From DATNPX01 sp036702975 (GTDB lineage: Bacteria > Cyanobacteriota > Vampirovibrionia > Obscuribacterales > Obscuribacteraceae), in the NCBI GenBank assembly GCA_036702975.1, contig DATNPX010000042.1:62001-126000 (forward strand): a DNA stretch of 64,000 nucleotides. The letters are read 5' to 3'. Positions within the stretch are counted from its first letter, which is position 1. Every line of letters begins with the position of its first letter. The translations under genes and the position numbers were made by a program. This document shows, piece by piece, positions 18,074 through 26,702 of the stretch. The notes beneath the pieces were generated by a model. It was not told the origin of the DNA. It did no database searches and worked only from the letters and a program-made list of their open reading frames with translations.

Positions 18074-20109
18074 CGAGCGGGCAATCGAAACACTCCGAAA
18101 CCAGCGATGGCGAGGATGGTGGTTCGAGAAACACCGGCTCAGCCTGGCAGCACTTTCTGATTCGTAAAATGAAATCCGGTGTTGCCTTTCTGTTCTTCGA
18201 CTCGCCCGGCACGCAAAATTTCCTCACCCATGAAGTGCTTTGTGAGTTGCAGCAGGCGCTCAATCTGATACAAAATGACAATGAAATTGCCGCTCTGATT
18301 GTTGTGTCTGGCAAGGGAAATACGTTTGTTGCCGGTGCGGATCTGCACCAAATTTTGAAATTCGAGACGCCAGACGATGGTGCCAGGCTATCGCAATTTG
18401 GCAATGAAGTTTTTTCCGCGCTCGCCAAATTAAGCAAGCCGACAGTCGCGGCTATCAACGGTCCTTGCATCGGCGGCGGCTTAGAACTGGCATTGTGTTG
18501 CGACCGCCGCCTGGCCACAGATGCACCGATTACGGTGCTCGGGCTTCCTGAAGTCAGTCACGGATTGATACCCGGTCTGGGTGGAACACAACGCTTGCCT
18601 CGATTGATTGGCGCTGCTTCCGCCATAGAAGTAATTCTCGGCGGGGATCTGTACAGCGCTCAGCGCGCCAGTGAATTGTCACTCGTAGAGGAAGTCGTTT
18701 CACCAGAGGAGCTTCTCAAACGGGCTCAGGAAATAGCCGAAAAGCTAATCCAGTCCACTGGTCTTCCGCGCAAAATCGACCATGATCAGCCAACGCCAGA
18801 ACAGCTTAAAAAACTGTTCGCCCTCTGGCGCCGCTCTGTCAAATTGAAAACGAAGGGGCGTTACCCGGCGAAGCTTCGCGTTTTAGATGCCATGGAAGAG
18901 GGGTTAAAAAACGGCTTCGATACTGGTGTCGCGCTAGAAACTTCCACCTTCGCTGAGCTAGCTGTCAGCGACGTGGCTCGCAACCTGATTTTCCTCTTCT
19001 TCACAAAGGAACTGGCAAAACAGCAAGCATTCAAAGAAGCGCGGTCCATTGGTGCTCTTGCCTCGCAACAAGCTCTGGCGCAGAATTCTGGGGCGCAACA
19101 AGCTCTGGCGCAGGGCGCTCAGGCATTGGTTACGAGCAACGTCCCAGAGCTGGTGATTATTGACAGCGAAATCGAAAGTGAAAAAAACAAATTAGCCAGG
19201 GTCGCAAATTCTTTAGAACCAGATATGGTGCTGGCAATAATCACGTCAAATACTCCAGTAAAGGAAATAGTCAAAGCACTGACAAATATCGAAAATATAG
19301 TGGGTGTGCAATTTTTTCATCCTGTTGATCAAATAAAAGTAGCAGAGCTGATACCGCACGAAAAGACCGGTAGATTCGCGCGTGCAGTTTCAATCAGGCA
19401 TCTACTAAAGTCTAAGAAACTTCCGATTGTAGTCCGAGATAGTCCCGGCTTCCTCATAAACCGCATGGTCTGTGCTTATCTCCAGCAAGCCGAAAGGCTA
19501 GCGGTGAAAGGTATTCCGATCAATTGGATCGAAAAATCGATGACAGATTTTGGTATGCCATTTGGTCCATTCGCGGTGTTGGATGAAATTGGATTGCAAA
19601 ATGCAGCTTCCATCATGACGAACTTGCACGAAAAACTTGGTGAACGTTTTGAAATGACTGAATCGATTTACAAGGCACTTAAAGCTGGCATGCATGGTCG
19701 CAAAAGTGGCTGCGGGACTTATATCTGGCGCGACGACCAGCGCGTCGAACTGAACCCAGACTTACAAAGAGAATTGAATTTTAAAATGTCGAGCGATCAG
19801 CTTCGTCCCGACGAATCGAAAAGACTGGCAGATCAGATGATACTACCCATGGTGGATGAGGCGGCGCGCTGCCTCGAAGAGAAAATTGTTCAGCGGGCAA
19901 GAGAAATAGACTTATGCCTCGTACTTGCAATCGGTTTTCCAGCCTTTAGAGGCGGACTTCTGAAATACGCCGATAGCGTCGGAATAAAAAATTTGGTTGT
20001 AGAAATAAATGAAATTTATCAACAAACTGCCCCCACAAGCCGCATTAGCGATTACCTTATGAAGTTAGAGAGGGAAAAGCGAGGGTTCTACTCGCGAGCT
20101 ACGGATTAG
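18070..20109 (+). CDS. FadB-like fusion: enoyl-CoA hydratase with degenerate hydroxyacyl-CoA dehydrogenase
   Basis: A 679-residue relative of the beta-oxidation multifunctional protein. Residues about 35-220 are a crotonase fold with intact oxyanion and active-site regions: VVSGKGNTFVAGADLHQI, NGPCIGGGLELALCCDRR, LPEVSHGLIPGLGGTQRLPRL. The dehydrogenase part is altered. The Rossmann GxGxxG segment that should follow about residue 315 is missing; in its place is a low-complexity Gln/Ala stretch (about 332-352) made by a 30-bp duplication. The catalytic His of the HFFNP motif is Gln (VQFFHPV), while the Glu in VAELIP is kept. The C-terminal helical domains look complete (SPGFLINRM, GPFAVLDEIGL). 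Hydratase activity is likely; NAD-linked dehydrogenase activity is unlikely. Confidence 0.85.
   Translation: MTSGQSKHSETSDGEDGGSRNTGSAWQHFLIRKMKSGVAFLFFDSPGTQNFLTHEVLCELQQALNLIQNDNEIAALIVVSGKGNTFVAGADLHQILKFETPDDGARLSQFGNEVFSALAKLSKPTVAAINGPCIGGGLELALCCDRRLATDAPITVLGLPEVSHGLIPGLGGTQRLPRLIGAASAIEVILGGDLYSAQRASELSLVEEVVSPEELLKRAQEIAEKLIQSTGLPRKIDHDQPTPEQLKKLFALWRRSVKLKTKGRYPAKLRVLDAMEEGLKNGFDTGVALETSTFAELAVSDVARNLIFLFFTKELAKQQAFKEARSIGALASQQALAQNSGAQQALAQGAQALVTSNVPELVIIDSEIESEKNKLARVANSLEPDMVLAIITSNTPVKEIVKALTNIENIVGVQFFHPVDQIKVAELIPHEKTGRFARAVSIRHLLKSKKLPIVVRDSPGFLINRMVCAYLQQAERLAVKGIPINWIEKSMTDFGMPFGPFAVLDEIGLQNAASIMTNLHEKLGERFEMTESIYKALKAGMHGRKSGCGTYIWRDDQRVELNPDLQRELNFKMSSDQLRPDESKRLADQMILPMVDEAARCLEEKIVQRAREIDLCLVLAIGFPAFRGGLLKYADSVGIKNLVVEINEIYQQTAPTSRISDYLMKLEREKRGFYSRATD
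19064..19113 (+). repeat. 30-bp-period in-frame duplication
   Basis: A 20-base block beginning CGCAACAAGCTC is present exactly at 19064-19083 and again at 19094-19113. The shift of 30 bases keeps frame and encodes two copies of QQALAQ where a NAD-binding Rossmann motif would normally lie. Confidence 0.9.
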
Positions 20110-20115
20110 GTCAGG

Positions 20116-20754
20116 ATGCCCAGGCTATTTATTGGGACGTTTTTGAGTCAACAAGACCAGCAGAAACTAGCCGTTCTGCCGGGATTAAACGGCCATCTGG
20201 ACAGTCTCTGGGAGCGCAAATTGCGCTGGGTGCGCCCCATTAACCTTCATATCACCTGGCTTTATCTGGGCGAAGTGGACCAGTCTCTTGTTTCCAAGGT
20301 TAGCTCGACTTTGCACAAGATAGTCTACGAACGCAACAAAATCATTGAAGACCGAGGCGAAGTAGTCATGAGCTTTTCGAAGCCTGCAGCCTGGCCAAAT
20401 TCACGAAAAGCCCGCGTGCTCGTTATCGAGAGCCAGCCGGTGGAGCCTAAGGTTGAGCAACTGGCTCGCTCAATCCGCACCGGACTGATTCCCTTTTATA
20501 GCGAAGCAACCGAAAAAGAGCACAATCAGGATTTCAAACCGCACGTGACACTGATGAGGCTCGACCGCCGCGTCGAGACGGCAGCAGAAAAACTTGCTAT
20601 CCACCGGGTCGAAAAACGTATAGACCCAGAGAAAATCAAGTTTCTTGGAGAGGTGCTGCCGATACGTCTGTCAGTTGCGAACCTGTGCCTGGTGGAGAGC
20701 GACGGCAAAGGCGGCGATTACAAGATACTGGACAGCGTTCGCCTGCGCGACTGA
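20116..20754 (+). CDS. thpR: RNA 2',3'-cyclic phosphodiesterase (2H family)
   Basis: A 212-residue member of the ThpR / 2'-5' RNA ligase family, which opens 2',3'-cyclic phosphates at RNA ends. Both catalytic HxT motifs are present: HIT at 45-47 in PINLHITWLYLG and HVT at 143-145 in FKPHVTLMRLD. The family start RLFIGTFL is at the N terminus. It begins six bases after the FadB-like gene, so it is the last gene of the nadE operon. Slightly longer than the E. coli protein because of a charged insert around residues 75-95. Confidence 0.93.
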   Translation: MPRLFIGTFLSQQDQQKLAVLPGLNGHLDSLWERKLRWVRPINLHITWLYLGEVDQSLVSKVSSTLHKIVYERNKIIEDRGEVVMSFSKPAAWPNSRKARVLVIESQPVEPKVEQLARSIRTGLIPFYSEATEKEHNQDFKPHVTLMRLDRRVETAAEKLAIHRVEKRIDPEKIKFLGEVLPIRLSVANLCLVESDGKGGDYKILDSVRLRD

Positions 20755-20879
20755 CCGCCTGACAAGCTCCAAATTTTCAAAATTTTGATACGCAGGACCA
20801 CTAAGATCGACTAATCAAGCAGCGCAATAGTGTAAATTAGCTGGGATATAGTTCGTATTTTGACATTGAACAAGGTGCC

Positions 20880-21329
20880 ATGCCTCAGAAGCCTAAACGA
20901 GCCCTATCTCTCGTAAAAAAGACCGATCAAAACAAATCAGGGTCCGAAAAGTCTGGACCAGAGCTGGTACTCGTTGTTGAAGACAACGAAGTTTTAAGAA
21001 GGCTGTTCCTTTCGCAATTGAAGGTTATAGGTCTGGTGGGGCACGAAGCTATCAACGGTAAAGAAGCCGTTGCAGCTGTAGAAAAAGGCGAGTACGGTCT
21101 CATCCTGATGGATGTCAGCATGCCTGTCATGGACGGACTGGAAGCAACCAAATTGATCCGCGAGAAAGAGCAAGCCAAAAAATCACCTCGCGTGCCGATC
21201 ATTGCGGTGACAGGTATTTCGGATCGAGACACTTGCCTGCAATCAGGAATGGACGACTTTATGAACAAGCCATTCTTGCTTGAGCATCTGCGCGGCGTAG
21301 TCGCGAAGTGGATGAAGCACCGCGCTTAG
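20880..21329 (+). CDS. Stand-alone response regulator (receiver only)
   Basis: A 149-residue single-domain receiver. A basic N-terminal tail of about 27 residues precedes the receiver. Acidic pocket is VVEDNE (32-37); phosphoacceptor Asp is D78 in LILMDVSMPVMDG; Thr switch is in IIAVTGIS (111); conserved Lys is K130 in NKPF. No output domain follows, so it probably acts by protein contact or in a phosphorelay. The hybrid kinases at 36-47 kb carry similar receivers and are candidate partners, but they are 15 kb away. It stands alone behind a 125-base gap. Confidence 0.93.
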   Translation: MPQKPKRALSLVKKTDQNKSGSEKSGPELVLVVEDNEVLRRLFLSQLKVIGLVGHEAINGKEAVAAVEKGEYGLILMDVSMPVMDGLEATKLIREKEQAKKSPRVPIIAVTGISDRDTCLQSGMDDFMNKPFLLEHLRGVVAKWMKHRA

Positions 21330-21352
21330 TATCAAAGTTATCTGCGTAGATG

Positions 21353-21422
21353 TGCTGAAGCTGTCCGCTCCACTATCGATATTTTTCTGCCAGTTTGAAT
21401 TTTGCTGAAGCTGTCCGCGCCA
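21353..21422. repeat. Spaced direct repeat between convergent genes
   Basis: The 20-base block TGCTGAAGCTGTCCGCTCCA at 21353-21372 recurs at 21403-21422 with one mismatch, a 50-base period. It starts 24 bases after the stop of the receiver gene and ends just before the end of the convergent unknown gene. Confidence 0.85.
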
Positions 21423-21433
21423 GCACGTGCCAT

Positions 21434-22495
21434 TTAGCCTCGGATCTGCCGCAACCTTTCAGAGCTGTCTACAGTTGCCACTTGTAGCAAGTCCAATTCT
21501 GTGATGATCTGCTTGCAATTCTGCAGCAGTTCGACATTTTCTGGCTCCAGCTTCGCAAAGTCGATTACGGCCTTCATTTCGCTATCGAGGTAGCTCGTAA
21601 ACTCTGCGCATTTACTGAAAAATGCATCGGTAATCGCACTGTCACGTTTAGCTTTTGCAGTATCGTTAACGCCATTCGCACCAGCACCAGATGCAGCTCC
21701 CACTAGACCTGGATCGAGCGCACTTTCGTCACGCGACGGGAATTCTCCGCTAAAGAAGACTTTGTTTTCAGGGCCGGCATCTGGAACTGTGTTTGATTCA
21801 AACGACCGGTCAGTAGAGGCAATTTCTGCCTCATGCTTGGCTATTTCTGCAGCTTCATTAGGAGCGCTCCTGAAAAATTCTTGCTCGGAAACATTTCCAC
21901 TTGCAACTTTGATCAGATCACCAAAAAGTTCTTTAGCCAGCTTTGGCAACATGTCGAATGTGATGGTTCGTTGTTCGACGGACCAGTAGTACTCATCGCG
22001 ATGACGACGAGGCGTAAAGGTAATAAAAGGTTTGTACTCTGTTTCATCTATGCGACTGGTGGTGAAGGCCAAAACAAGTTCAGACGGAATCAAGTAAACG
22101 TCGAGCTTCCGGGTGGAAGCATCGAATGCCAACGCCCAGTGCCGTGTTGAGAGATGACCTTCAAAGTGGTCATTTGACGCCGACAAGTTGTCCAGAGTCA
22201 GAGGCGACGTGGCGACCATCAAATCACTTCCGCTGGCTTGTTTGTTGAACTCCAGCTTGTACAGTTCAAACTCATTGAAAATTTCGGCGACCCACTTCAC
22301 CATCGTGTTCACGTCGTCGGCGTTGACCGCCTGTTCAGAATCGCCGTGCGCCGCGATCTCCAATGCGTCAGTTACCAGGCTGGCGAGCCAGGTTCCCGTT
22401 TCAGAGTCGTCACCGCGGCTCTTGATGTTGAATAGCGTTTCGGTGGCATCGCCCAATAGGTATGCCGGTACAGAGTTGTCTGATGATGGATTCAT
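21434..22495 (-). CDS. Hypothetical acidic protein
   Basis: A 353-residue soluble acidic protein that I do not recognise. There is no signal peptide and no membrane segment. Residues about 1-190 look like an alpha/beta domain with alternating strands (HWALAFDASTRKLDVYLIPSEL, EYKPFITFTPRRHRDEYYWS). A disordered acidic linker spans about 210-285, and the last 65 residues are helical. It is a lone minus-strand gene facing the receiver gene. The ATG follows GGGACC by a few bases. The conserved-looking N-terminal half gives me moderate confidence that it is real. Confidence 0.7.
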   Translation of the reverse strand: MNPSSDNSVPAYLLGDATETLFNIKSRGDDSETGTWLASLVTDALEIAAHGDSEQAVNADDVNTMVKWVAEIFNEFELYKLEFNKQASGSDLMVATSPLTLDNLSASNDHFEGHLSTRHWALAFDASTRKLDVYLIPSELVLAFTTSRIDETEYKPFITFTPRRHRDEYYWSVEQRTITFDMLPKLAKELFGDLIKVASGNVSEQEFFRSAPNEAAEIAKHEAEIASTDRSFESNTVPDAGPENKVFFSGEFPSRDESALDPGLVGAASGAGANGVNDTAKAKRDSAITDAFFSKCAEFTSYLDSEMKAVIDFAKLEPENVELLQNCKQIITELDLLQVATVDSSERLRQIRG

Positions 22496-22960
22496 ATGTC
22501 AGGTCCCGATAAGTAAGTCTGGTGCTCGTGGTAAGAATCAGATTCACTGTTCGGACGGAAGAGTTAGCGAATAGGTTCCACTGTCATTCAGTTGTCTCTG
22601 ATGGTCTATGGAATTGGCTCACCAAATTTGGATTCGGTCCGAAATCGCCTATCGGTGGGTTATCAAAAGAAACTTCGCCGTCCTTATTACGTACTCTCTT
22701 TTTGCGTGGACTGGAGATTTAAGACTATCGTTGGTATTAGGGGAAGTATGGACAGCAGAGCCTACGTAGTGGTCTGCCACGCACACGGTTACATCCAGCT
22801 GGTAGCACCACACTCGGTGAATACGCGGCTTTATCCATTGCCAAATCTGATTCGAACTCGCACTGCGCTTCTCAGTTGCAGGGGTAAAAACACTAAGAAT
22901 CACCCTTGACATTCCCAGGCTTTTGACGAGCATATAAAAGGCACGCGTCGAGGCTTAATA
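22496..22960. other. Intergenic region
   Basis: 465 bases with no supportable gene. Short open frames occur on both strands, but none has a binding site or familiar sequence. I checked for a tRNA because of GGTAGC and ATTCGAACT strings and could not fold a cloverleaf. The 3' end carries the promoter candidate of the next gene. Confidence 0.5.
22906..22938 (+). promoter_or_regulatory. Candidate sigma70-type promoter
   Basis: TTGACA (22906-22911) and TATAAA (22933-22938), or CATATA (22931-22936), lie upstream of the interrupted TPR gene. The spacer is 21 or 19 bases, longer than the ideal 17, so this is tentative. Confidence 0.3.
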
Positions 22961-24070
22961 ATGATTGTATTCAAAACAGCTCTGAAACAAACAGTCACCC
23001 TCGTCGAGAGCAGGGTCGCGAACAATTCAAGCCCCGATGTATGGAAAGATCTGACATTCTTGGCTGAACACTATCGAAACCATCGAGAATGGAGCAAAGC
23101 TGACGCGGTTACTAGACACATGTTAGCAGTAGCCGAAGGCAACACGACCTCAATGCTCCAGCTAACGCCGATAGACATAGATCGACACTTAAACAAGACA
23201 TATTTGCATTACCAACAGTGCCTGGGATTTTGGCTAACTATGGCATCATTGCTTGTTCTCACCCTGCTGTATCTGGCAATCGACGAATTACGCTCGAATC
23301 CGAAAATATTTTTAGACTTGAGAGCGCAGATATTTCAGACTGATCCACAAACCTTCGTAGACAGGTCAAACTATTTTTTGTCGCGAAGTGAAGTTAACGA
23401 GGCCTTAAGGGAGTGCGATAAATAACTGGCAATCAATCAAAGTTACTCGGAAGCACTTCAATTAAAGTCATACCTATTGTACCTTTCGGGTCGGTATCAG
23501 GATTCTTTCGACGTTAACGACTTTAGCACCAGCAAATCAAAATTCTATTATCGGAATCAAGCACGTGCCTATCAAGCGCAAGGGAACAACGCAATGGCGG
23601 CAATTGCAATCGAAAAGTCTTGTACGATTGACACAACGTCCGATGACTTTTTTTACGCCGCATTCTATTCTGCAAAATCAGGAGATTTTGCTAAAGCACT
23701 GTCATTCGCGCAAATGGAAACCGAAAAAAGCGAAACTGACTATGGCAAAGCGGAGGGGTTGTCGCAACAAGCACGCTATCTTCTGCGCCTGTCACGTTTT
23801 CGTGAAGCATCGGAAGCAGCGTCCAGGTCGATTAGTGTAGGTGATAAACAGTTGATTGGGCGGGCTTTCACATATCGAGCGGAAGCCAATTATCAGCTTG
23901 GTCTTTATAAAGAGGCTGTACAAGATGCAACTACTGCGATCTGCCGAAACCAATCAGACTTAAGGGCATACAAAATTCGAGCAAAGTGTTTCGAAAAACT
24001 TGGTCGAAAGGATGATGCCATGTCAGATCGAAGAACAGGAGATGACGCAAGTAATGGCGGCGATGTATAG
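22961..24070 (+). pseudogene. TPR membrane protein gene interrupted by an in-frame TAA
   Basis: One reading frame of 369 sense codons broken by a single TAA at 23423-23425. Before the stop: 154 residues with a soluble N terminus, a membrane segment at about 88-107, and the first helix of a TPR ending ALRECDK. Directly after the stop, in the same frame, the second half of the same repeat continues as LAINQSYSEALQLKSY, then several more TPRs to 24070. The usual TPR text at this point is DKALAIN, so the stop replaces one residue. GAGG lies upstream of the ATG. The downstream half has no good start of its own. It is either a recent pseudogene, a sequencing error, or a read-through gene. Confidence 0.8.
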
Positions 24071-24099
24071 AAGATTTCACTATCGCTCTTGCAGCAAAC

Positions 24100-24204
24100 G
24101 CGTATCAGACGCGGGAGTTTGGTGTCAACTGCGCCTCGCTCGCCCCGCCTGATACGCCCACAAGTGTCCAATAAAATTTCTGAACCCATACGGCTGACCG
24201 TATG
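24100..24204 (+). promoter_or_regulatory. Structured leader with two hairpins
   Basis: GCGTATCA (24100-24107) pairs with TGATACGC (24150-24157), reinforced inside by GCGGG (24111-24115) with CCCGC (24144-24148). A second perfect hairpin, CATACGG/CCGTATG, occupies 24187-24204 with loop CTGA. Neither is followed by a T-run. They sit between the broken TPR gene and the small TPR-like gene and could act as a leader or transcript end. Confidence 0.4.
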
Positions 24205-24256
24205 TAAATTGATTCATGCGAATTTCCGTTTTAATTTTCCCGACGGAGGAACATAT

Positions 24257-24280
24257 ATGCTAAACATACTTCTTCTATAG
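24257..24280 (+). CDS. Seven-codon leader-like ORF
   Basis: ATG at 24257 has GGAGGA (24245-24250) at ideal distance and is followed by only six more codons (MLNILLL) and TAG. It is 28 bases ahead of the next gene. A good binding site on such a short Leu-rich frame resembles an attenuator leader peptide, but the site could also be chance. Confidence 0.3.
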   Translation: MLNILLL

Positions 24281-24307
24281 CCAACCGACTAATTATTGCA
24301 GCCCGAT

Positions 24308-24619
24308 ATGTCTACAAACCGCCAGGATAACTCCCAATCGCTCATGCAGAAAGCCGCCGAGGCTCGAATTAATCAGCAGTGGGCAGAAGCAGAGGTCCTT
24401 TATCGGGAGATGGCGCAGGTTTTAACAATTGCCGGCAATAACGCAGAGCTTGCAGTCGTGCTTTATCATCTGGCCAAAACGCTTGAGTCGCAAGGTAAGT
24501 ACTTTGCATCATTCGAAACATTATCAGCACTAGACCTGTTACTGGCGCAATTGGAAGAACAGAATGAGCGTGACTATCTTGAACAGATTCAAGAAGATAG
24601 GAGCGACGACGTCGCTTAG
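24308..24619 (+). CDS. Small TPR-like protein
   Basis: A 103-residue soluble helical protein. ATG 24308 is taken; an in-frame TTG at 24296 would add four residues. Two TPR-like helix pairs are visible: AAEARINQQWAEAEVLYREMAQVL and ELAVVLYHLAKTLESQGKYFASFETLSAL, followed by an acidic tail. No signal peptide. It has no clear binding site of its own, although the seven-codon frame just upstream does. It probably acts as an adaptor; the partner is unknown. Confidence 0.65.
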   Translation: MSTNRQDNSQSLMQKAAEARINQQWAEAEVLYREMAQVLTIAGNNAELAVVLYHLAKTLESQGKYFASFETLSALDLLLAQLEEQNERDYLEQIQEDRSDDVA

Positions 24620-24699
24620 ATTTCTAGCAGCGCACAGTGAAATTCAGCAGCGTGTTGGATAAATGCAGGATTTGTTTTTCCAACTGGCTACCGCGTGAC

Positions 24700-26382
24700 T
24701 CAGTTTCCCGGCACAGGCACGGAATTGAGTCCCGGAGCAGCCTGTGGTGCCATTTCAATCGGTCCGCGCAGGCTAGGCATGTTCTTGGGCAGCACCATTG
24801 GCGCCACCGCTGGAGTGTCTCCCGGTTCAGATTTAGGTGGAATCAAAATCATTTTGGGCTCCGGCACCGCGTTTGGTGTAGTCGTTACCGAAGTCGTAGT
24901 GGTAGTGGTCTTATAAACAGGAATCACAGGCATCAGTCGATGCGGCTGCAGATATGTTGAAGCTTCAGGCACGCTGACGTCTGGAGTCTTCGAGTAGGTG
25001 TATTCTTTGACCTGCGATGTCGTTGCACTTCCGGGTTTCACTACTGTAGGTACAACCGTCGTAGTTGAAGTGGTTGGCACCACCGTCGGAACCACAGGTG
25101 TAGTCACCACTGTTGAAGGAACGATCGTGGTCGGTGCCACTGTCGTCGTAGTCACAGTCGTGGTTGTGGTCGTGTCGCTCCAGTCCTTCACGTCGTCTTT
25201 GAGCTTGCGAACTTTGTACGCAATGGCTCGATTTCTGAAGTTGTTTTTGCTTGCGATGAAACCGTCCCAGTCAAAATTGACGGGGTCAGTGTGATCGCCT
25301 TGCTGCGCATAGCGGTGCGTAATGACGTTATCGTCAGACACCTTATAGCGCTCTTGCAAATATGCCACCAGTTTCACCACTGACTGCAGTTGTGCAGGTG
25401 GATAATCCTGACGACCGGTGTGACACATCTCGATGCCTATGCTGTTGTCGTTGTTTATTCCAGGCAACGTTTTGAAGATGTTGATGTGAACGGTGCCCAG
25501 GTCTGGATCAACAGCTTGGAAAATGGTGCCGTCACGTTCGACTACGTACTGTGCACCTGCATGTCGCAATCCTGATGAACTCCATGATTCGATAACTCGT
25601 TCGGCGCTGAGCGGAATACCCGTCTCTGTTGAATGCATGATGATGTACTTGACCGGTTCGCGCCGCCAGAAGATACCGCCGCGCAGCGGATGATAGCTGA
25701 CCAGCCCGGCTCGCACCAGACTGCGGGCTGCATACGAATCGGCATAACCGTTATGAAATGACCGCGAAATTTTGTCGGACACTTCATTGGGCAGAGCACT
25801 GCGCTCAAACTCTGGCGGGTGCATCATGAAAAAGCTGAGCGGATATGCGTATCTCGTCTTCGGCGCAGGTGGAGTCTTCACGACATGCACGATCTCGTGA
25901 GTGACGATCTCAGCCTGCTGGTGGCGCCCCTGGTGCGTGGCGACTTGTGTATCTTTCACTCTCTCATATACAACAATCTTTCGACCGTGCTTGCCTCGCT
26001 TAACGTGCGCAACGAGGTGGGTGGTCGGCTCCTCACTGTGATGTCGTGAACTGGCGACGGCTGCCGCCCCATGTCCATGTCGGCTTGTGGCAGTTGTGCT
26101 GCTGATGTGTGAACCGTGATGGACGGATGCGGCTCCGCTATGGTGGCTGCTCACGGTCACAGCGTGATGAACGCCCGATGCTGAGTGGTGGCTGGCTCGA
26201 CTTGAAGTGGCGGCGGCAGAATGATGAGCCGGGGCAGGCGCAGCTTTCTTCACATGCGAACGCGCCTCTGCGGGTGTCTGCGCAGCAGCAATCGCCAGCA
26301 GTGCTGCCACCACATTCATCACTTGCGCCTGACCGAACCTGCGCTGTTGACTTACACTTTGTTCGACAAAAGAGTTACGCAA
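24700..26382 (-). CDS. Exported N-acetylmuramoyl-L-alanine amidase
   Basis: A 560-residue peptidoglycan hydrolase of the amidase_2 / PGRP family, cutting the amide bond between muramic acid and the peptide stem. TTG 26382 is the start, with GGTGGGGTGA upstream. A signal-like stretch ends near AEARSH (about 41), followed by a His/Ser/Ala-rich region (45-125). The catalytic domain is about residues 240-375: zinc ligands in IIMHSTETG and in GDHTDP, plus SIGIEMCHTG and VITHRYAQQGDH. The last 190 residues are low complexity, Thr/Val/Pro-rich, and probably a cell-wall spacer. It is a lone minus-strand gene. Confidence 0.9.
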   Translation of the reverse strand: MRNSFVEQSVSQQRRFGQAQVMNVVAALLAIAAAQTPAEARSHVKKAAPAPAHHSAAATSSRASHHSASGVHHAVTVSSHHSGAASVHHGSHISSTTATSRHGHGAAAVASSRHHSEEPTTHLVAHVKRGKHGRKIVVYERVKDTQVATHQGRHQQAEIVTHEIVHVVKTPPAPKTRYAYPLSFFMMHPPEFERSALPNEVSDKISRSFHNGYADSYAARSLVRAGLVSYHPLRGGIFWRREPVKYIIMHSTETGIPLSAERVIESWSSSGLRHAGAQYVVERDGTIFQAVDPDLGTVHINIFKTLPGINNDNSIGIEMCHTGRQDYPPAQLQSVVKLVAYLQERYKVSDDNVITHRYAQQGDHTDPVNFDWDGFIASKNNFRNRAIAYKVRKLKDDVKDWSDTTTTTTVTTTTVAPTTIVPSTVVTTPVVPTVVPTTSTTTVVPTVVKPGSATTSQVKEYTYSKTPDVSVPEASTYLQPHRLMPVIPVYKTTTTTTSVTTTPNAVPEPKMILIPPKSEPGDTPAVAPMVLPKNMPSLRGPIEMAPQAAPGLNSVPVPGN

Positions 26383-26689
26383 AATGTCACCCCACCGGGA
26401 AAGCTACATTATAAGAACAAATGACTCCATCATCAATGAAAAATAACGACACTAACCTCTGCCAAAGCGCATTAAACCTCGATCTATACAAAACGGATCA
26501 CAAGGGCATACGCGGGAACATATTGAAGACGTATGCCACACACAGTACTTCGCGCAGATAAAATCCATTTTCTTTGTAGCAGAGAACATATTCTCAGTAA
26601 AACATGTCGAGCAGGTACGCGCTTGCAGTCAATCAGCCCTCGCCGCAGCTAATCGATCCAGACCCAGCTAATCGCTCCAGCGCAGGCAA
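26383..26689. other. Intergenic region with mnmA 3' duplications
   Basis: No gene seen. It lies between the end of mnmA and the start of the amidase gene, both minus strand. The part next to mnmA holds two extra copies of the mnmA stop-codon region, listed as a repeat. The amidase promoter should be near 26400-26500 but I cannot fix it. Confidence 0.5.
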
Positions 26690-26702
26690 TTAGTCGATCC
26701 AG
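26649..26702 (-). repeat. Three copies of the mnmA stop-codon segment
   Basis: On the minus strand CTGGATCGACTAA (26702-26690) is the end of mnmA, coding WID-stop. CTGGAGCGATTAG (26680-26668) and CTGGATCGATTAG (26661-26649) follow downstream. The copies are 22 and 19 bases apart, and each preserves the W-x-D-stop text. Confidence 0.85.

Noticed and set aside
20862..20870. TTGACA as promoter -35 of the receiver gene
   Set aside because: TTGACA is less than 20 bases from the start codon, too close to be a -35 element for that gene.
22780..22880. Possible tRNA
   Set aside because: Strings such as GGTAGC and ATTCGAACT recall tRNA loops, but no acceptor, anticodon and T-stem pairing could be assembled on either strand.
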